A DNA stretch of 64,000 nt from Tridacna crocea (GCA_943736015.1 OX031073.1:24827210-24891209); one strand, 5' to 3'; shown: positions 30,670-42,063, numbered from the stretch's first letter. The notes: generated by a model from the sequence alone, not told the origin. Translations and numbers: made by a program.

Positions 30670-30860
30670 CACTCGGTTGGTGCTGTGGTGAACGTGTCGG
30701 ACTCATGACCTGGTGTTTTGAGTTTGATACCCGGTTGAGGCAAACTTTCTTTCCGGCGTACTTTCGCCTCTCACCTCTGTTGAAGCATATGAAAAGAGAA
30801 GTCGGCGGCTTTCAAAAGAAAGTTGTGTTAGTATTAGTGTGAGAAAGCCAGGAAACATAT
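30670..30860 (+). mobile_element. tRNA-like SINE segment fused to the integrase scrap
   Basis: CACTCGGTTGGTGCTGTGG resembles a pol III A box, and TTTTGAGTTTGATACCCGG about 40 bp on resembles a B box. It is followed by unique-looking sequence. A degraded tRNA-derived SINE head is the best reading. Confidence 0.45.
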
Positions 30861-31059
30861 GAGCATCAACGACTGCCAGGTCATGGCTTTAAATCCAAAT
30901 ACAAAGACATCTTCCTTTGATCTCATGGGCAGACCAAGGATTTTTTTTCGGAGGGAGGTGGTGGTCCGAGAAATCGAATCTCTACATGTCAAACTTGCTA
31001 CTATATGTAAAGTTTCTTTTTTCTGTCGTGTAAAAACCGGTGTAATTGTATACCTGTGA

Positions 31060-31970
31060 ACAATATTACTAGAAACCTATGCAAGGAAATATTCTTTGAA
31101 TAATAATTGGTCAAAAGTCAGGGCAGACAGTGGTTACTTTGACAAGGCAATGCAGGGTTGCGGGTAGGGGTCCAGACCCCCCCCCCCCCCCGACACCTGG
31201 CCCCCTCCGTAGATTCGCAGATGGTTCTTATTCTTGTTTTTATTTTCTTGGTATTGTGCTTGTTCTTTTTTATACTTGGTTTCCTTCTTATACTATATAT
31301 TTTTCCTACTTTATTTCCATTTTGGCCCCTTTGTTGTTTCGGCTGCTGCTGTTGTTGTTGTTCTTTTTCTTCTTTTCTTACCCTTCTCTTTTTTTTCTTC
31401 TCTTCTTCTTCTTCTTCTTCTTCTCCCCTCCTCCTCCGGTAATTTGATGTTTTTCCTGATTTTGGTGTTAACCACCAATAAATAGACATTTTCTTCTTTA
31501 ATCGGGATATGTAATTTATTTCGACGTTGCCAGAGTACGCTCGGACATAACGGTCACGAATTGGAAAAGGTTTGCAATGAAATGTTAAATGTGTCAAACT
31601 TTTGAGATTTAGTTTTCTTTCACAACTCATGGACACCTTTACAAGTGGGACCTCATAAAATTGGAAATGAAATGTCACTGAAAAGCAATGAGATCAAATA
31701 ATATAGAGCCTATCTTATCGAAAAGTCAAAAAATTAGAATTGAAATGTCATTGAAATGACATAAGATAGAAATCGAAATGTTTCTAGGAAAGTGTACAGT
31801 TATGGAAATGTCGTGAAGGCGACACCTAAAAGTTACTGAAATCGTCTTTAAATTTTGCACAGTTTTGTTACGAGTTCAAAGGCCATAGTTGAAATATGTC
31901 CAGATTTCCGCTAAACACAGACTAAAAAGGGCGAAAAGGGCTTATGTATTTGATTGTAAAGTGATACCTC
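31060..31970. other. Intergenic stretch, low complexity plus no recognised gene
   Basis: It contains a C run (31180-31191), CTT/TTC-rich tract (31360-31440) and a segment repeating GAAATGTCA-type words (31660-31800). The long minus-strand ORF over 31118-31678 is the complement of the CTT tract and has no domain-like features. Confidence 0.6.
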
Positions 31971-31972
31971 TT

Positions 31973-32190
31973 TATCAAACTGGGAAAAACGTATAGACGT
32001 ACCCTAAACTGAAAGCGTTTGCAGACGAATTAATATCTACATCTGTGATTCAAAAATATGAAATATGATATTTGAATAGTTGAAAACGCCGTAAAAGGAA
32101 AAAGAATCTGATTACCAGCATTTTCTCATTTTCGCACAACGTTTTCAAAAGCTTCCTCTACCAGAATCGTTAAGACTCGGGATTGACCAA
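31973..32190 (-). mobile_element. Degraded family A copy
   Basis: CTGAAAGCGTTTGCAGACG and TACCAGCATTTTCTCATTTTC remain; the left arm is lost. Confidence 0.55.
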
Positions 32191-32272
32191 ACTGTGGAAT
32201 CAACCAGCGATTCCACGCCCCCCACATGGTTTCAAGCCCTGTACTGAACTGAGCTAGCAGCCTCAACCTATA

Positions 32273-32558
32273 TTTACCCTCTATCACAAAATCTCTAGTT
32301 TGAACAACTCTGGAAGAGAACGTTTAAAAAAACGTTGTGAGGAAAGGAGAAAATGCTGGTAACCAGCATTTTCTCCTTTTCCAACAATTTTTTTCCATCC
32401 TATTAAAAACATCAATCACCATTTAAGCTACATTTGAGAGACTTTTTTTTCCATCCTATTAAAAACATCAATCACCATTTAAGCTACATTTAAATTGTCG
32501 CCTGCAAATGCTTTCGATTTGCCGCTATCCAAAATCTTGTCGTGTGGTTAAGGGTAAA
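32273..32558 (+). mobile_element. Family A MITE with internal 60-bp duplication
   Basis: The core is near-intact. The shoulder CATCCTATTAAAAACATCAA to AAGCTACATTT is present twice (about 32395 and 32452). Confidence 0.75.
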
Positions 32559-32802
32559 GAGAAGGAAAATATAGAAGAAAAGTGGAGGTAAACTCAGAAA
32601 TTAGCACCATAACATAGGGGATAATGACCTAATGTTTCGTAAGTTAGTAGGAGAAATTACCCCCAACCGTTAATACCTTCCGGTGGTCGTGAGTCAGTTA
32701 TTTTACTTCATTCAATGCGAATCTTGCTGGACCTCAACTCTTATCCTTCGAATAAGGTTATATAAACTTTCAAGATGATAGTAAAGGCCCCCAATAATAT
32801 TT

Positions 32803-33235
32803 TTTAAAGGTGGCCCTTCAGATTTTGGGACGAAAATTTTACAAAGATTAAAACAATCATTCTTCTATTCACATAGCCTTTTAATTTTCATCCATGAAAC
32901 CCCAGTAGTCGAAAAATCTCCGACAACAAGAGAAATTAGAGATTAACTACGGGCCAGGTCGAAACCGACGGGAAACTTGGTCATTTTTTACATGAGCAAC
33001 TCGCTCATTTACGTACCGGAAGTACACAGACGAAGCTTTAAAAATAGCTTCCGATTAGAAGATATTAATTGAAATAATTACATGTTTGTTATGTTATGCA
33101 ATTAAAGCATCATTAGTCACGTGCCAGTTACTTGAAATTCCCACACTGCTTTTTTTTTTTTAATTTTTTGCCGTGAAATCTAAAAATACCTTAAGAGAGT
33201 CCGTGACCTTTTAAGGGACTTTTTATGGTACACTT
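32803..33235 (-). mobile_element. Family K element, inverted copy (partial)
   Basis: AAAGGTGGCCCTTCAGATTT opens it, with GAAACCCCAGTAGTCGAAAA and TCCGTGACCTTTTAAGGG further in. It matches the reverse of 52505-53053. Confidence 0.7.
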
Positions 33236-33717
33236 TCAATGTGTTAGAGACATTCGTTGGCTTTTTTATTTTGCGCCACACGTGTAAATATTACCGATGG
33301 TGTTCAACAGATGAAATAAATTTCGATCTTTTACCGAAAAAAACAAATATCCTCCATTATATTACTTCGAAATTTCCAGATTGTCCCTTTTCGCATGATG
33401 GGTCACAAATGTATTTTCTGTCGATCGTGCTTTTGCAATCGTCAGGGACAACCGTTGGAATATAGATAAAAGAATGAATAAAAGTGCACGAAATGAAGTT
33501 GAAATGGGTTAAAAACTGGCTAAACACAAGTATAGATGTACCTTTAAAGGTCTGAAATGTTCTGAAAAGGTTTAAAATGTTCGATTCGAAATAAACATAG
33601 AAATAAACAAAACAATTTACATACAATTATATAAAACGGACCAACTGGGGCGGGAATCGTGATTCGAGAGTAGAGCTGGGGGAGCTGCTGTATTAGTTAT
33701 ACTCGATGTTTTCACAT

Positions 33718-33800
33718 AGGGCGGCGACCCTCCGTGGCTCACTGATGAAGGCACAAAATTTGAACCCTAGAGGTCCTGGGTTCGATAAAACTCTTTACGT
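33718..33800 (+). mobile_element. tRNA-like SINE head, fragment
   Basis: CCGTGGCTCACTGATGAAGG and GTCCTGGGTTCGATAA look like pol III A and B boxes about 45 bp apart; no extended body is recognised. Confidence 0.45.
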
Positions 33801-33930
33801 TACATAAAATATTCGATACTTGTTACATATCAAGATAGTATACTTGGAGGCTAAACATTTTTTTTTGTACTTTTGACTCTGTCTTTAACACATTGAAAGT
33901 GTACTATACTTGTCTAGCTTAATAAAAATC

Positions 33931-34158
33931 TGAACTCATTACCAAACGACAATATTTTAGGGCTGTCCAATCGAAAGTACTTACAGACGACAAAATAAGA
34001 GTTGCTGAGAATTTGAATTTTGTTAGAAATATAGAAAACATTGTGGGAAAAGGAGAAAATGCTGGTTGCCTGCAGCATTTTCTCCTTTCCCCACAATGTT
34101 TTCTAAAGGCTTCTTTCTCAGGGTCGTCAAAAGTAGGGATTGTGTGGTAATGGGTTAA
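33931..34158 (-). mobile_element. Family A MITE copy
   Basis: Left end TGAACTCATTACCAAACG; right GTAATGGG-TTAA. The core centre carries an insertion (GGTTGCCTGCAGCA). Confidence 0.8.
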
Positions 34159-34443
34159 ATTAAAAAAAGTCGATAGTACGAGTATTGTTTGATTCGAAGC
34201 GTTTGCAGACGACAGAATACGTGCGGCTCAAATGTCAAAGACTAGAAAGTATTGTTGCAAAAAAAAATTCTATCAACCAACTTTTAATCCTTTTTCCGCA
34301 TTACTTTATCACAGTTTTAAAACAAACCCCATCTTTTTAGCCAAATTATAATTTTCATCTGCAAGTCCTCTTGTCATTGACGAGCCTGTAATTATTACCT
34401 TTGTGGTCAACGTCCTTTATGACTCCAAGAAAATCAATACTCT

Positions 34444-34573
34444 TACCAGAGCTCCAAGTTGAGTGAGTGGTTTTTATTTCAAAATTGAAAATGTTTCTTA
34501 TTATCATCTAAACCCTTGGAACAGAAACGATGGATTTAGAATACCATCGCTCCCTCTTATCTGGAGCTCCTTA
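34444..34573. mobile_element. Family F element without its hairpin
   Basis: CCAGAGCTCCAAGTTGAG and CCTCTTATCTGGAGCTCC ends are present, but the CTCATTAGAAT core is missing. Confidence 0.55.
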
Positions 34574-35007
34574 CGGGATGACAACATTTTAGACTGGTCC
34601 AAATTCAAAGCATTTATAAACAACTAACTTGACTCTAAAGCTGAAACTTTTCTTTGTAAAGCTTGAAAGCATTGCGTGGAAAGGAGAAAAAGTAGGTTAC
34701 CAAGATCTTCATTCCCAACAGATTTTTCAAGAGCTTTCTTCCGCATGGTATTGAAAGTTAGGGTCGTGTGGTAAAGGGTAAAATGTTTACCACACGAGAA
34801 AATTTTAGACCTGTCCAAATTGAAAGCATTTGTAGACAACAAAGTAATTGTGATTGGAGAATTGAAATTCGGTTTGGGAAAAGTAAAAAACATTGTGGGA
34901 AAAGGAGAAAATGCTGGTTACCAGCATTTTCTCCGTTTCCCACAATGTTTTCAAAAGGCTTCTTTCTCAGGGTCGTTAGAACTAGGGATTGTGAGGTAAG
35001 GGGTTAA
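34562..35007 (-). mobile_element. Two adjacent family A copies
   Basis: A copy with a shortened core (34562-34783) is followed by one with an almost intact core (34782-35007) in the same orientation. The final TTAA begins a third, degraded copy to about 35228. Confidence 0.75.
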
Positions 35008-35286
35008 ATCTTTACCATGCCACAATGTCTTAGGCTGATCTCAGAAAGAAAAAAAAAAGCAGACGAGAAATTTGATGTGGTTCAAATGCTGGCAGTTTTC
35101 CTTAATAAGTAAGAACACATTGTGAGGGAATGGAGAAAAAGCTGGTTACCAGCATTTTTGTCATTTGCCGACAATGTTATCGAAACTCCTCGGAATTTGT
35201 TAAAACGCGGGAGGATGTGCTTTAGGTCTAATTACAAGCAAACCTCTCATATCGATAACGAGCCATATTTTGTGAGAAGTTGACTT

Positions 35287-35658
35287 AAGGTAGTGGACCC
35301 GTAATAATTCTAGTGCAGCATGGCATAAAATTTCTTGACAGTTAATAAAGACAGATTTATACAGATATGATATTTTTGCACAATTTTATCCTGCCAGAAA
35401 TTCCTTTTATGTCTATCTTGAAATTATTCGTTGATACTTTTGTTAGTTTCCGGAAAAGGGAGGTAATTATCATATTTCTTTGTAATAAGAATATAGTGGT
35501 TTTAGATTTATAAATTATAATTCTATGAAGGACAAAAAAGAAAAAAAAAATGGCTCGGTGAAAGTAGTACAATAAAGCTCATTTTTAATCTTAGCAAATT
35601 TTGTAGGACGATATTATAGTGGAAATAACTGTTTTCTATTACGGGTCCACTACGTTAA
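35287..35658. mobile_element. Family S MITE, TTAA-flanked
   Basis: TTAAGGTAGTGGACCCGTAA faces TTACGGGTCCACTAC-GTTAA. It is 370 bp with no coding content, and its right TTAA starts the family-A2 copy at 35655. Confidence 0.8.
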
Positions 35659-35883
35659 CCCTTTACTCCATTGATACTCATTTCTACACATTGCTTGTAG
35701 TAGCCTTTGGAAAACATTGTGTCAAAAGGTGAAATTGCTCGTGACGAGCAATTTCACCTTTTGTCACAATGTTTTCTATGCTATCAAAAGGTGTCATATA
35801 CCCATAAAAAACGGCTTCATCCTTGCTGTTATTTAGAGTCAATTAGAAATACCATAGAAATGCCTCATAGGGTAAAGGGTTAA
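35655..35883 (-). mobile_element. Family A2 MITE copy
   Basis: TTAACCCTTTACTCCATTG to GGTAAAGGGTTAA; core GTGTCAAAAGGTGAAATTGC with one mismatch. Shoulders match 17659-17889 inverted. Confidence 0.85.
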
Positions 35884-36100
35884 ATTATTTCTACCCTGAA
35901 GCGGAAAATTTATTTCTACTGTAATTTTACTCAGGGAAAATAATTTATGATACCATTAAATATCATCACTATTGTAGCACCTCAACCGAGCTATTTATGG
36001 ATGTTTTGCCTTCATAAAATTATCATTTTCAATTATAAAAATCACTATATCCTCAAGTTAAAGGGGGATTATTATTACCTCCCTTCACCAAAAAGGAGAT

Positions 36101-36300
36101 GGTGTCCGTGGCTGTGAGGTAGAGCCATAAGGTCCTGAGTTCGATTCCCGGGAGGGGGTGTCAACTTTAGGATTTTTCACTGGCCCACACATTCGGCGCG
36201 AGTACTGGTGTAGTTCCAAGGAAGTAGAATCAGGAGAGATTAGTAGAAGTTGTAAGAACTCGTTTCTCAATCGATGTCAAATAAATATGTTTAAACTAAA
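36101..36300 (+). mobile_element. tRNA-derived SINE (SINE-1), near-complete copy
   Basis: The head GGCTGTGAGGTAGAGCC and the near-perfect B box GAGTTCGATTCCCGG are followed by a body shared with 3660-3880 (CACTGGCCCACACATTCGG, GTAAGAACTCGTTTCTCAAT). It ends in TAAATATGTTTAAACTAAA. Confidence 0.8.
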
Positions 36301-36474
36301 CTAAAACCAAAAAGGAAAAGAGATATGAACAGAAACTTTTTAGATGGACATTTCAAGAAATTCTGGGCGCTTAGAAGTGTATAAAATAATTGGATCACAA
36401 TAACTCCTCAATAATCTTAAAAACAACAACAACAGCAACAACAACAACAACAACAAAATACCATGCTGACTAGA

Positions 36475-36595
36475 AGCCTCAGGGGAGGAAAGCCTTAATG
36501 CATCTGCAAAAAGTATCGACCATGTCAGCCTGCGCGGACTGCGCAGGCTGACATGGGTGGATACCGTTTGCTCTTGGTCAGTTTTTTAATGTCCA
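36475..36595. mobile_element. Family C hairpin element
   Basis: GCAAAAAGTATCGACCATG / CATGGGTGGATACCGTTTGC around TCAGCCTGCGCGGACTGCGC. Confidence 0.6.
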
Positions 36596-36613
36596 AAAAC
36601 CACTCTTCCTTTT

Positions 36614-36980
36614 AAGGTAGTACCATTCTAATGAAAAACAGTTATTTCCACAATATTATTATCCTAAAACATTTGCTGTGGATGAAAATGATTATTATTG
36701 TAATGCTTTGACCGAGCCACTTTTTCCATTTTTTCCTGCTTAGAATTATCATTTATGAATCTAAAGCCACTCTATTCTCAATACAAAAGGAGATAGTAAT
36801 TACCTCCCTTTTCAGAAAACTAACAAAAATATCATCATATAATTTCAAGATAGACAACAAATGAATTTCTGCTCGGTTAGAAATGTGCCAATATATTATA
36901 TCAGTGTAAATCCTTATTTATCAACTAATAAGAAATTTTATCCCATGTTGCAGTAGAAGCGTTAGGATGGCAATACCTTA
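36614..36980. mobile_element. Family S MITE, second copy
   Basis: TTAAGGTAGTACCATTCTAA opens it and TTAGGATGGCAATACCTTAA closes it. The interior shares CGAGCCA, GGAGGTAAT/ATTACCTCCC and TATCTTGAAATTAT with 35287-35658, in inverted orientation. Confidence 0.65.
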
Positions 36981-37052
36981 ATACAGTCAATTGTTAGATT
37001 AAATATATAGATTTCATGGTTCCATATCTTTGTGATGACTGGCTTGGTATAA

Positions 37053-38660
37053 TTTATCACGGAGAGGCATTTAGCCGTCGTTTGCCAGAGCATTGCTAAA
37101 TTATATGTTGCGAGGGATATTTAATAAAGTTTATAACACGAGCCTGTGTGCTGTTGGTTGAGAGAGAACAAACAAACAGAGAAAATTTGCCCCCGACATC
37201 GACTTCCGGTAGTAAAATTGGTCACAGAGAGTTTTTAACCCTTTCCCACACGACAAACTTTTGGACTAGACCAAATTGAAAGCATTTGCAGCCGGGAATT
37301 CAACTCTTGCTGAATAGATGATTTCTGTCTATGATAGGGTAGAAAACATTGTGGGAAAAGGAAAAAATGCTAGTTACCAGCATTTTCTCCTTTTCCCACA
37401 ATGTTTTCAAAAGGCTTCTACCTCTGAGTCATAAAAAACCAGGGATTGTTTTGGAAAGAGTTTAGCTCTCTTTTGCCAGAGCAGGGCTGAATCAAATGTT
37501 GCGAGGAGTATCAAATAAAATTTATAACACGAGCTTGTGTGCTGTTGGTAGAGAGAGACCAAACAACAATGAAAATTATCCCCGACAATAACTTCCGGTC
37601 GTATAATTGATGACAGGGAGGCATTAAGCTCTCTTTTGCCGGAGCAAGGCTGAATCAAATGTTGTGAGGGGTATCTAATAAAGTTTATAACACACGCATG
37701 TGTGCTGTTGGTAGAGAGAGAACAAACAAACAGAGAAAAAAATACCCCCGACATCGACTTCCGGTGATTTTAAAAAAGGCATTAAGCCCTCTTTTGCCAT
37801 ATCATTACTGAATTATATCTTGCAAGGGGTACTGATTTAAAGTTTGTAACACTGGGAACTGTGTGCTGTTGGTAGAGAGAGAACAAACAAACAGAAAAAG
37901 ATACCTCCGACATCGACTTCCGGTGGTTTAATTTATCACGGAGAGGTATTAAGCCCTCGTTTACCAGAGCATGGCTGAATTATATCTTAGAAGGGGTATT
38001 TATCAAAGTTTATTTCATGCATTCCGGTAGGATTATCGAGAAATAGCAGTGCAAATATATTTCGATCTTACACTGGTACCACCAGTGTAAATAGCGATGT
38101 TCATGTTCTTGTTGCCTAGGTTAATAGGGAGTGTCCCACAACCAGATGGAAATATGACGTCATTTATCTTACATTTCTCGCGCTAGACGTAATATTGTAA
38201 TGTGTCTCTATGGAGAGGGGTACGCCACGGGGAATAACGGAAAAGAATTGTATTGGATTTTGATAAAGCTCCTCCCAGAAGGGGTTAAAAACATGAAATA
38301 AATAGAATATTTATTTTTTTCACGAAAATATTACCAATGCTGTCCACTCGATGAAATAAATTTTGATCTTTCACCGAAAAAAAAAACAACAAATATCCTC
38401 ATTTTATAACACTGGGAACAGTGTGCTGTCGGTAGAGAGAGAACAAACAAACAGAAAAAAATACCCCCAACATCGACTTTTGGTGGTTATAATTTATCAC
38501 GGAGAGGTATTAAGCCATCTTTTTCCAGAGCATTGCTGAATTACATCTTGCAAGGGGTATTTATCAAAGTTTGTTAAACTGGGAACCGTGTGCTGTTGGT
38601 AGAGAGAACAAACAAACAAAGAAAATTACCCCCGACATCGACTTCCGGTGGGTTCTTCTG
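37053..38660 (+). repeat. Tandem array, about six units of 160-170 bp
   Basis: Units share TATCACGGAGAGG, GCCCTCTTTTGCCAGAGCAT, TGTGTGCTGTTGGTAGAGAG and GACATCGACTTCCGGT (ends near 37210, 37600, 37765, 37923, 38485 and 38648). A family-A MITE splits units 1 and 2. A foreign 350-bp piece (38040-38400), partly shared with 33260-33365, splits units 4 and 5. Confidence 0.85.
37235..37463 (-). mobile_element. Family A MITE inside the tandem array
   Basis: Left TTAA; right end TTTA. Core near-perfect (one G missing in the left arm). Confidence 0.82.
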
Positions 38661-38876
38661 GTGGGGCCAAAGACCTCCTCTTGCAAGGCATGGTATATTT
38701 CTTAACCATCAAGCAAGTCTTTATTGATTTAGGGTTTATTTATCGCCGCCATTCGTTGTTGCTCATGTAGGGCATACCTCCCCCCCCCCACCTTAGGACT
38801 GTTACTTTTATTAATTGGGGATAGTGCGAGACAGAGAACGAAACTAAATCCAAGTAACACCTGGTTCTTTAATTCA

Positions 38877-39085
38877 TTAACAAATATTTTAGGTGTGTCC
38901 AAATCCAAAATATTTGCAGATGACAAAATAAAAGTGACTGAAAATTTGAAACTTGTTAGAGTAGAAACCATTGTGGGAAAAGGAGAAAATGCTGGTTACC
39001 AGCATTTTTTCCTTTTCCCACAATGTTTTCTAAAGGCTTCATTCCAAGGGTCGTCAATAGTAGGGATTGTGTGGTAATAAGTTAA
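38877..39085 (-). mobile_element. Family A MITE copy
   Basis: TTAA at both ends; left terminus shortened; core ACCATTGTGGGAAAAGGAG nearly intact. Confidence 0.8.
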
Positions 39086-39255
39086 TGTGCTCAGTTTATA
39101 GCACCGTCACACCTGACGTCGGTTTTAACGTCTCATCCGAAAGACTGTCAATAATTATAAATGTAGATAGCAAGCAGGGGCTCGAATTCACACCCTCAAG
39201 TGACCCAAGATTTGACGTTTTCAATTCCTGTGTAATGCGGAGAAAGGATCCTACC

Positions 39256-39470
39256 CTACAAAATGACCCATGGGTCATTTCTCTACGTAGAGGAATGACC
39301 CTGGTCATTATTTTACGTACAAAAAATGACCCTGGTCATTATTCTACGTACAAAAAATGACCCCAGAGGGTCATTTTTTTACGTAGAATAATGACCGGGG
39401 TCATTTCTCTACGTATTAAAATGACTTCTGGGGTCATTTCTCTACATAGAATAATGACCCTGCATTTCTC
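39256..39470. repeat. Array of short TGACC/GGTCA palindromes
   Basis: A 20-bp perfect palindrome at 39261-39280 (AAATGACCCATGGGTCATTT) is followed by alternating TCTACGTAGA, GAATGACC and GGTCATTATT blocks. They form at least six overlapping hairpins. Confidence 0.85.
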
Positions 39471-39628
39471 TGCATTACACCTGCACTAAAACAGTTGAGC
39501 TATGCCATCTGGTCGTTGCCATCTCTTCTGTGCCAAAGATATCTATAAACCCGATCTTTTTGTCAGCTTATAGAAAAATCCAATGAAACTCAGGCAGACT
39601 TTTATATCTTATCAGCTTGATTGATTCT

Positions 39629-39851
39629 TTAAAATACAACAAAATTTTGAATTTGTCGAAATTCAAAGCAATTGCAGACGGTAATTTAAGGGTGTCTCCA
39701 GTGATGGAACTGATCTTTAATCGAGTAGAAAACAATGTTGGAAAAGAAGAAAATGCTGGTTTCCAGCATTTTCTCCTTTTCCCACAGTGCTTTCAAAAGG
39801 TATACATTCCTCACGATCTTTGAAAGTGGGCATTGTACAGCAAAGGGTTAA
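39629..39851 (-). mobile_element. Family A MITE copy
   Basis: TTAA at both ends; core TGCTGGTTTCCAGCA, with small mismatches. Confidence 0.78.
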
Positions 39852-39854
39852 ACA

Positions 39855-40330
39855 AGCGGAAAGTGTAAATACAAGATCAGACTGTACGTTCTGTGCAGTC
39901 TGATATCTATCTGTGCCATCTGCATGGAGTCACACCGCAAAATACATGATTCTGATAAATATTTTAGGTTATAATTAAAACGTCCAACATGTTTTTTTTT
40001 TTCAATTCTCTGTCTTGCATGCAAAGCTCTCAACGTATCGGTTGCAGTCCAATCTTGACCTTAGTCGTCTACAAACGCCACTGCTTTCTGGTTTTTTTTT
40101 TTCATGAAGCTCTAACCGTATAGGACAGTCTAAGTTTAGATCAGACGGCACTTTCTTAGCAGTCTTATCTTTAGCTATATGTATGTCATCTACAAAAGCA
40201 GCTGTTTTCTGTCTTACACATAAAGTTCTGCATGTATCGAAAGTCTTAGTCTAAGATCAGACTGCAGGTTCTGTGCAGACTGATCTTTATCTATTTAGTC
40301 CACAAGAGCCGCTATTTTTGCCTGTGACGC
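39855..40330. mobile_element. Family B fragments, three in a row
   Basis: AAGATCAGACTGTACG (39870), TAGATCAGACGGCACTTTC (40135) and AAGATCAGACTGCAGG (40255) each have a partial complement nearby. Confidence 0.55.
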
Positions 40331-40414
40331 TAAAGCAGTTCAAAGGTTATAATTTATTGATAAGAAATGTGGTCTGACTAAGAATGTCGTGACAATTACC
40401 TAGTTATACATCTA

Positions 40415-40620
40415 TCAGGGTCCATGATCATTAACCATTCTTAAAAATACTCTTTACCTTATTCTCAAGAATCTTAAATGCTTAAAGTACTACAACTGCT
40501 GATTAGCTTAACAAAATGGTTTTAAGCCAATCAACAGTTGTTTTACATTCAAATTTTCAAAATTCAGTACCATAAATAACACCATTTAATCAGCAATTCA
40601 CCAATCAATAGAAAGAATCA
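40415..40620. mobile_element. Family H hairpin, degraded
   Basis: TCCATGATCATTAACCATTC and ATTCTCAAGAATCTTAAATG with AAGCCAATCAACAGTTG resemble the family at 49146-49352; the right end is lost. Confidence 0.45.
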
Positions 40621-40756
40621 TGAGTCAGACTGATCCTTTAACATGTAGAAAATTGACCAAGTACAAAAAGTTTGGACTGCGCAGGCCGACCTGGCGATAC
40701 CTTTTGCAGATGCCTTGAGGCCCCTTCTCCAAGAGCATTATTCGAATATAATTTAT

Positions 40757-41285
40757 ATGTCGTAGGCCAGATTGGAATCTAGGCAGATCCGGAATCTGCC
40801 CAGACCAAATTAGAATCACAATTTTGTCTAAACCAAATTAGACTGTTTTCTCAAATTGTTTCCATGATATTTATCCACGTTATGTTTACAACTGAGAGGT
40901 ATTTTTAATAAAAGCAATTTACACGTATTTGTTTTTTCCCAAAGTTTCTTTTTTTTTTCTTTTTTTTTTTGGTTTTTCTTTTTTTGTTTCGCTAAAGTGC
41001 AAAGCATTCATAATTTATTCTTACTCTGAATTTCTGATAATGAACTAGAAAGATATTCCAGTTCATTATCAGAAATTCTTCTTTTCTTTTGGAATTTAAT
41101 TTAAATAAGATGATTTACATATAGTGGCACTATATTCAACGAGAACATGTTCCAATTCAGTCTAGGCAGATGGTAGAGCTATCTAGCAAAACTGGAATCC
41201 TAATTTGGTCAAGGCAGAATTCCACTTAGGGCTAGGCAAACCCCGGATCTGCCTAGATTTCAGTTTGGACTATGACATATACATA
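40757..41285. mobile_element. Family I foldback element, about 530 bp
   Basis: GTCGTAGGCCAGATTGGAAT and TAGGCAGATCCGGAATCTGC at the left are mirrored at the right by CTAGGCAAACCCCGGATCTG and CAGTTTGGACTATGACATAT. The arms run inward for over 200 bp around a T-rich centre. Confidence 0.75.
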
Positions 41286-41295
41286 TAGATACGTT

Positions 41296-41524
41296 TTAAC
41301 CTTTTCCCAAACGACACACTTTTGGAGTAGACCAAATTGAAAGCATTTGCAGACGACAATTCAACTCTTGCTGAAAAGCTGATTTCTGTCTATGATAGAG
41401 TAGAAAACACTGTGGGAAAAGGAGAAAATGCTGGTTACCAGCATTTTCTCCTTTTCCCACAATGTTTTCAAAAGGCTACTGTTCCAGACCCGTAAAAACC
41501 AGGGATTGTTTGGGAAAGGGTTAA
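41296..41524 (-). mobile_element. Family A MITE copy
   Basis: TTAA at both ends (TTTTCCCAAACGAC and GGGAAAGGG termini); near-perfect core. Confidence 0.85.
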
Positions 41525-41694
41525 AAAGCCTCTTCAGGGGAGGGAACTAATCTTAAGACGCACTAAGGTATCCCGGGATATCTTTCCATTTTATTATCAG
41601 TAGGGAAGCAAGAGGAATGCAGTGTGTGAACTAGACTATATATCATAAAGATCAACCCTTACTGTGGTACATTTATACTGATGAGGCATGGTGC

Positions 41695-41780
41695 CATCGA
41701 ATGCAACTTTGTAAACAGTGTAGGTCAAGATTATACTGCAAAGAATAAGCAGTCTGATCTTGCATCTACATTATCCGATA
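41695..41780. mobile_element. Family B fragment
   Basis: CAGTGTAGGTCAAGATTATA / CTGATCTTGCATCTACATTA hairpin. Confidence 0.55.
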
Positions 41781-41964
41781 TATTGAGAGTGGTTTTGCGG
41801 AACAGCTATATTTAGCTCTTTTTGTCTAACAAGCGATTGAAGATACTTGTTTATTTCTCTACGCAGGTCAAAGCGAATAAAATAAATATTTTCGATCAGT
41901 AACAGTGCATACGAATATATCCAGTATTTACTACTTTTTTTTTCCAAAGAAAATCGCAGGAAAA

Positions 41965-42063
41965 TTCGGACAGTGTAGATCAAAGATCAGACTGCACGTT
42001 CTGTGCAGTCTGATCTTGATCTACACTGCCCGCAGAAAGCAATCAAAGTTTTGCCAAGGAGGT
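41965..42063. mobile_element. Family B hairpin element
   Basis: Near-perfect arms CAGTGTAGATCAAAGATCAG / CTGATCTTGATCTACACTG around GCACGTTCTGTGC. Confidence 0.7.

Noticed and set aside
30859-31059. 66-codon ORF downstream of the integrase scrap
   Set aside because: No similarity to retroelement proteins was recognised; it includes a T run and lies in SINE-like sequence.
22240-31450. Long Ser/Leu/Phe-rich or Glu/Arg-rich ORFs (22009-22480, 22597-22851, 25362-25788, 31118-31485)
   Set aside because: Products of GTCT, CT, GA and CTT microsatellites; no domains and mirrored on the opposite strand.
36101-36160. Candidate tRNA genes at SINE heads (also 7500-7560, 33718-33790, 52380-52440, 53090-53160)
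   Set aside because: Pol III boxes are present, but cloverleaf stems are not complete and each leads into a repeated SINE body.
39067-39360. 97-codon ORF over the TGACC palindromes
   Set aside because: Repeated palindromic DNA gives matching ORFs on both strands; the peptide repeats are an outcome of the DNA repeats.
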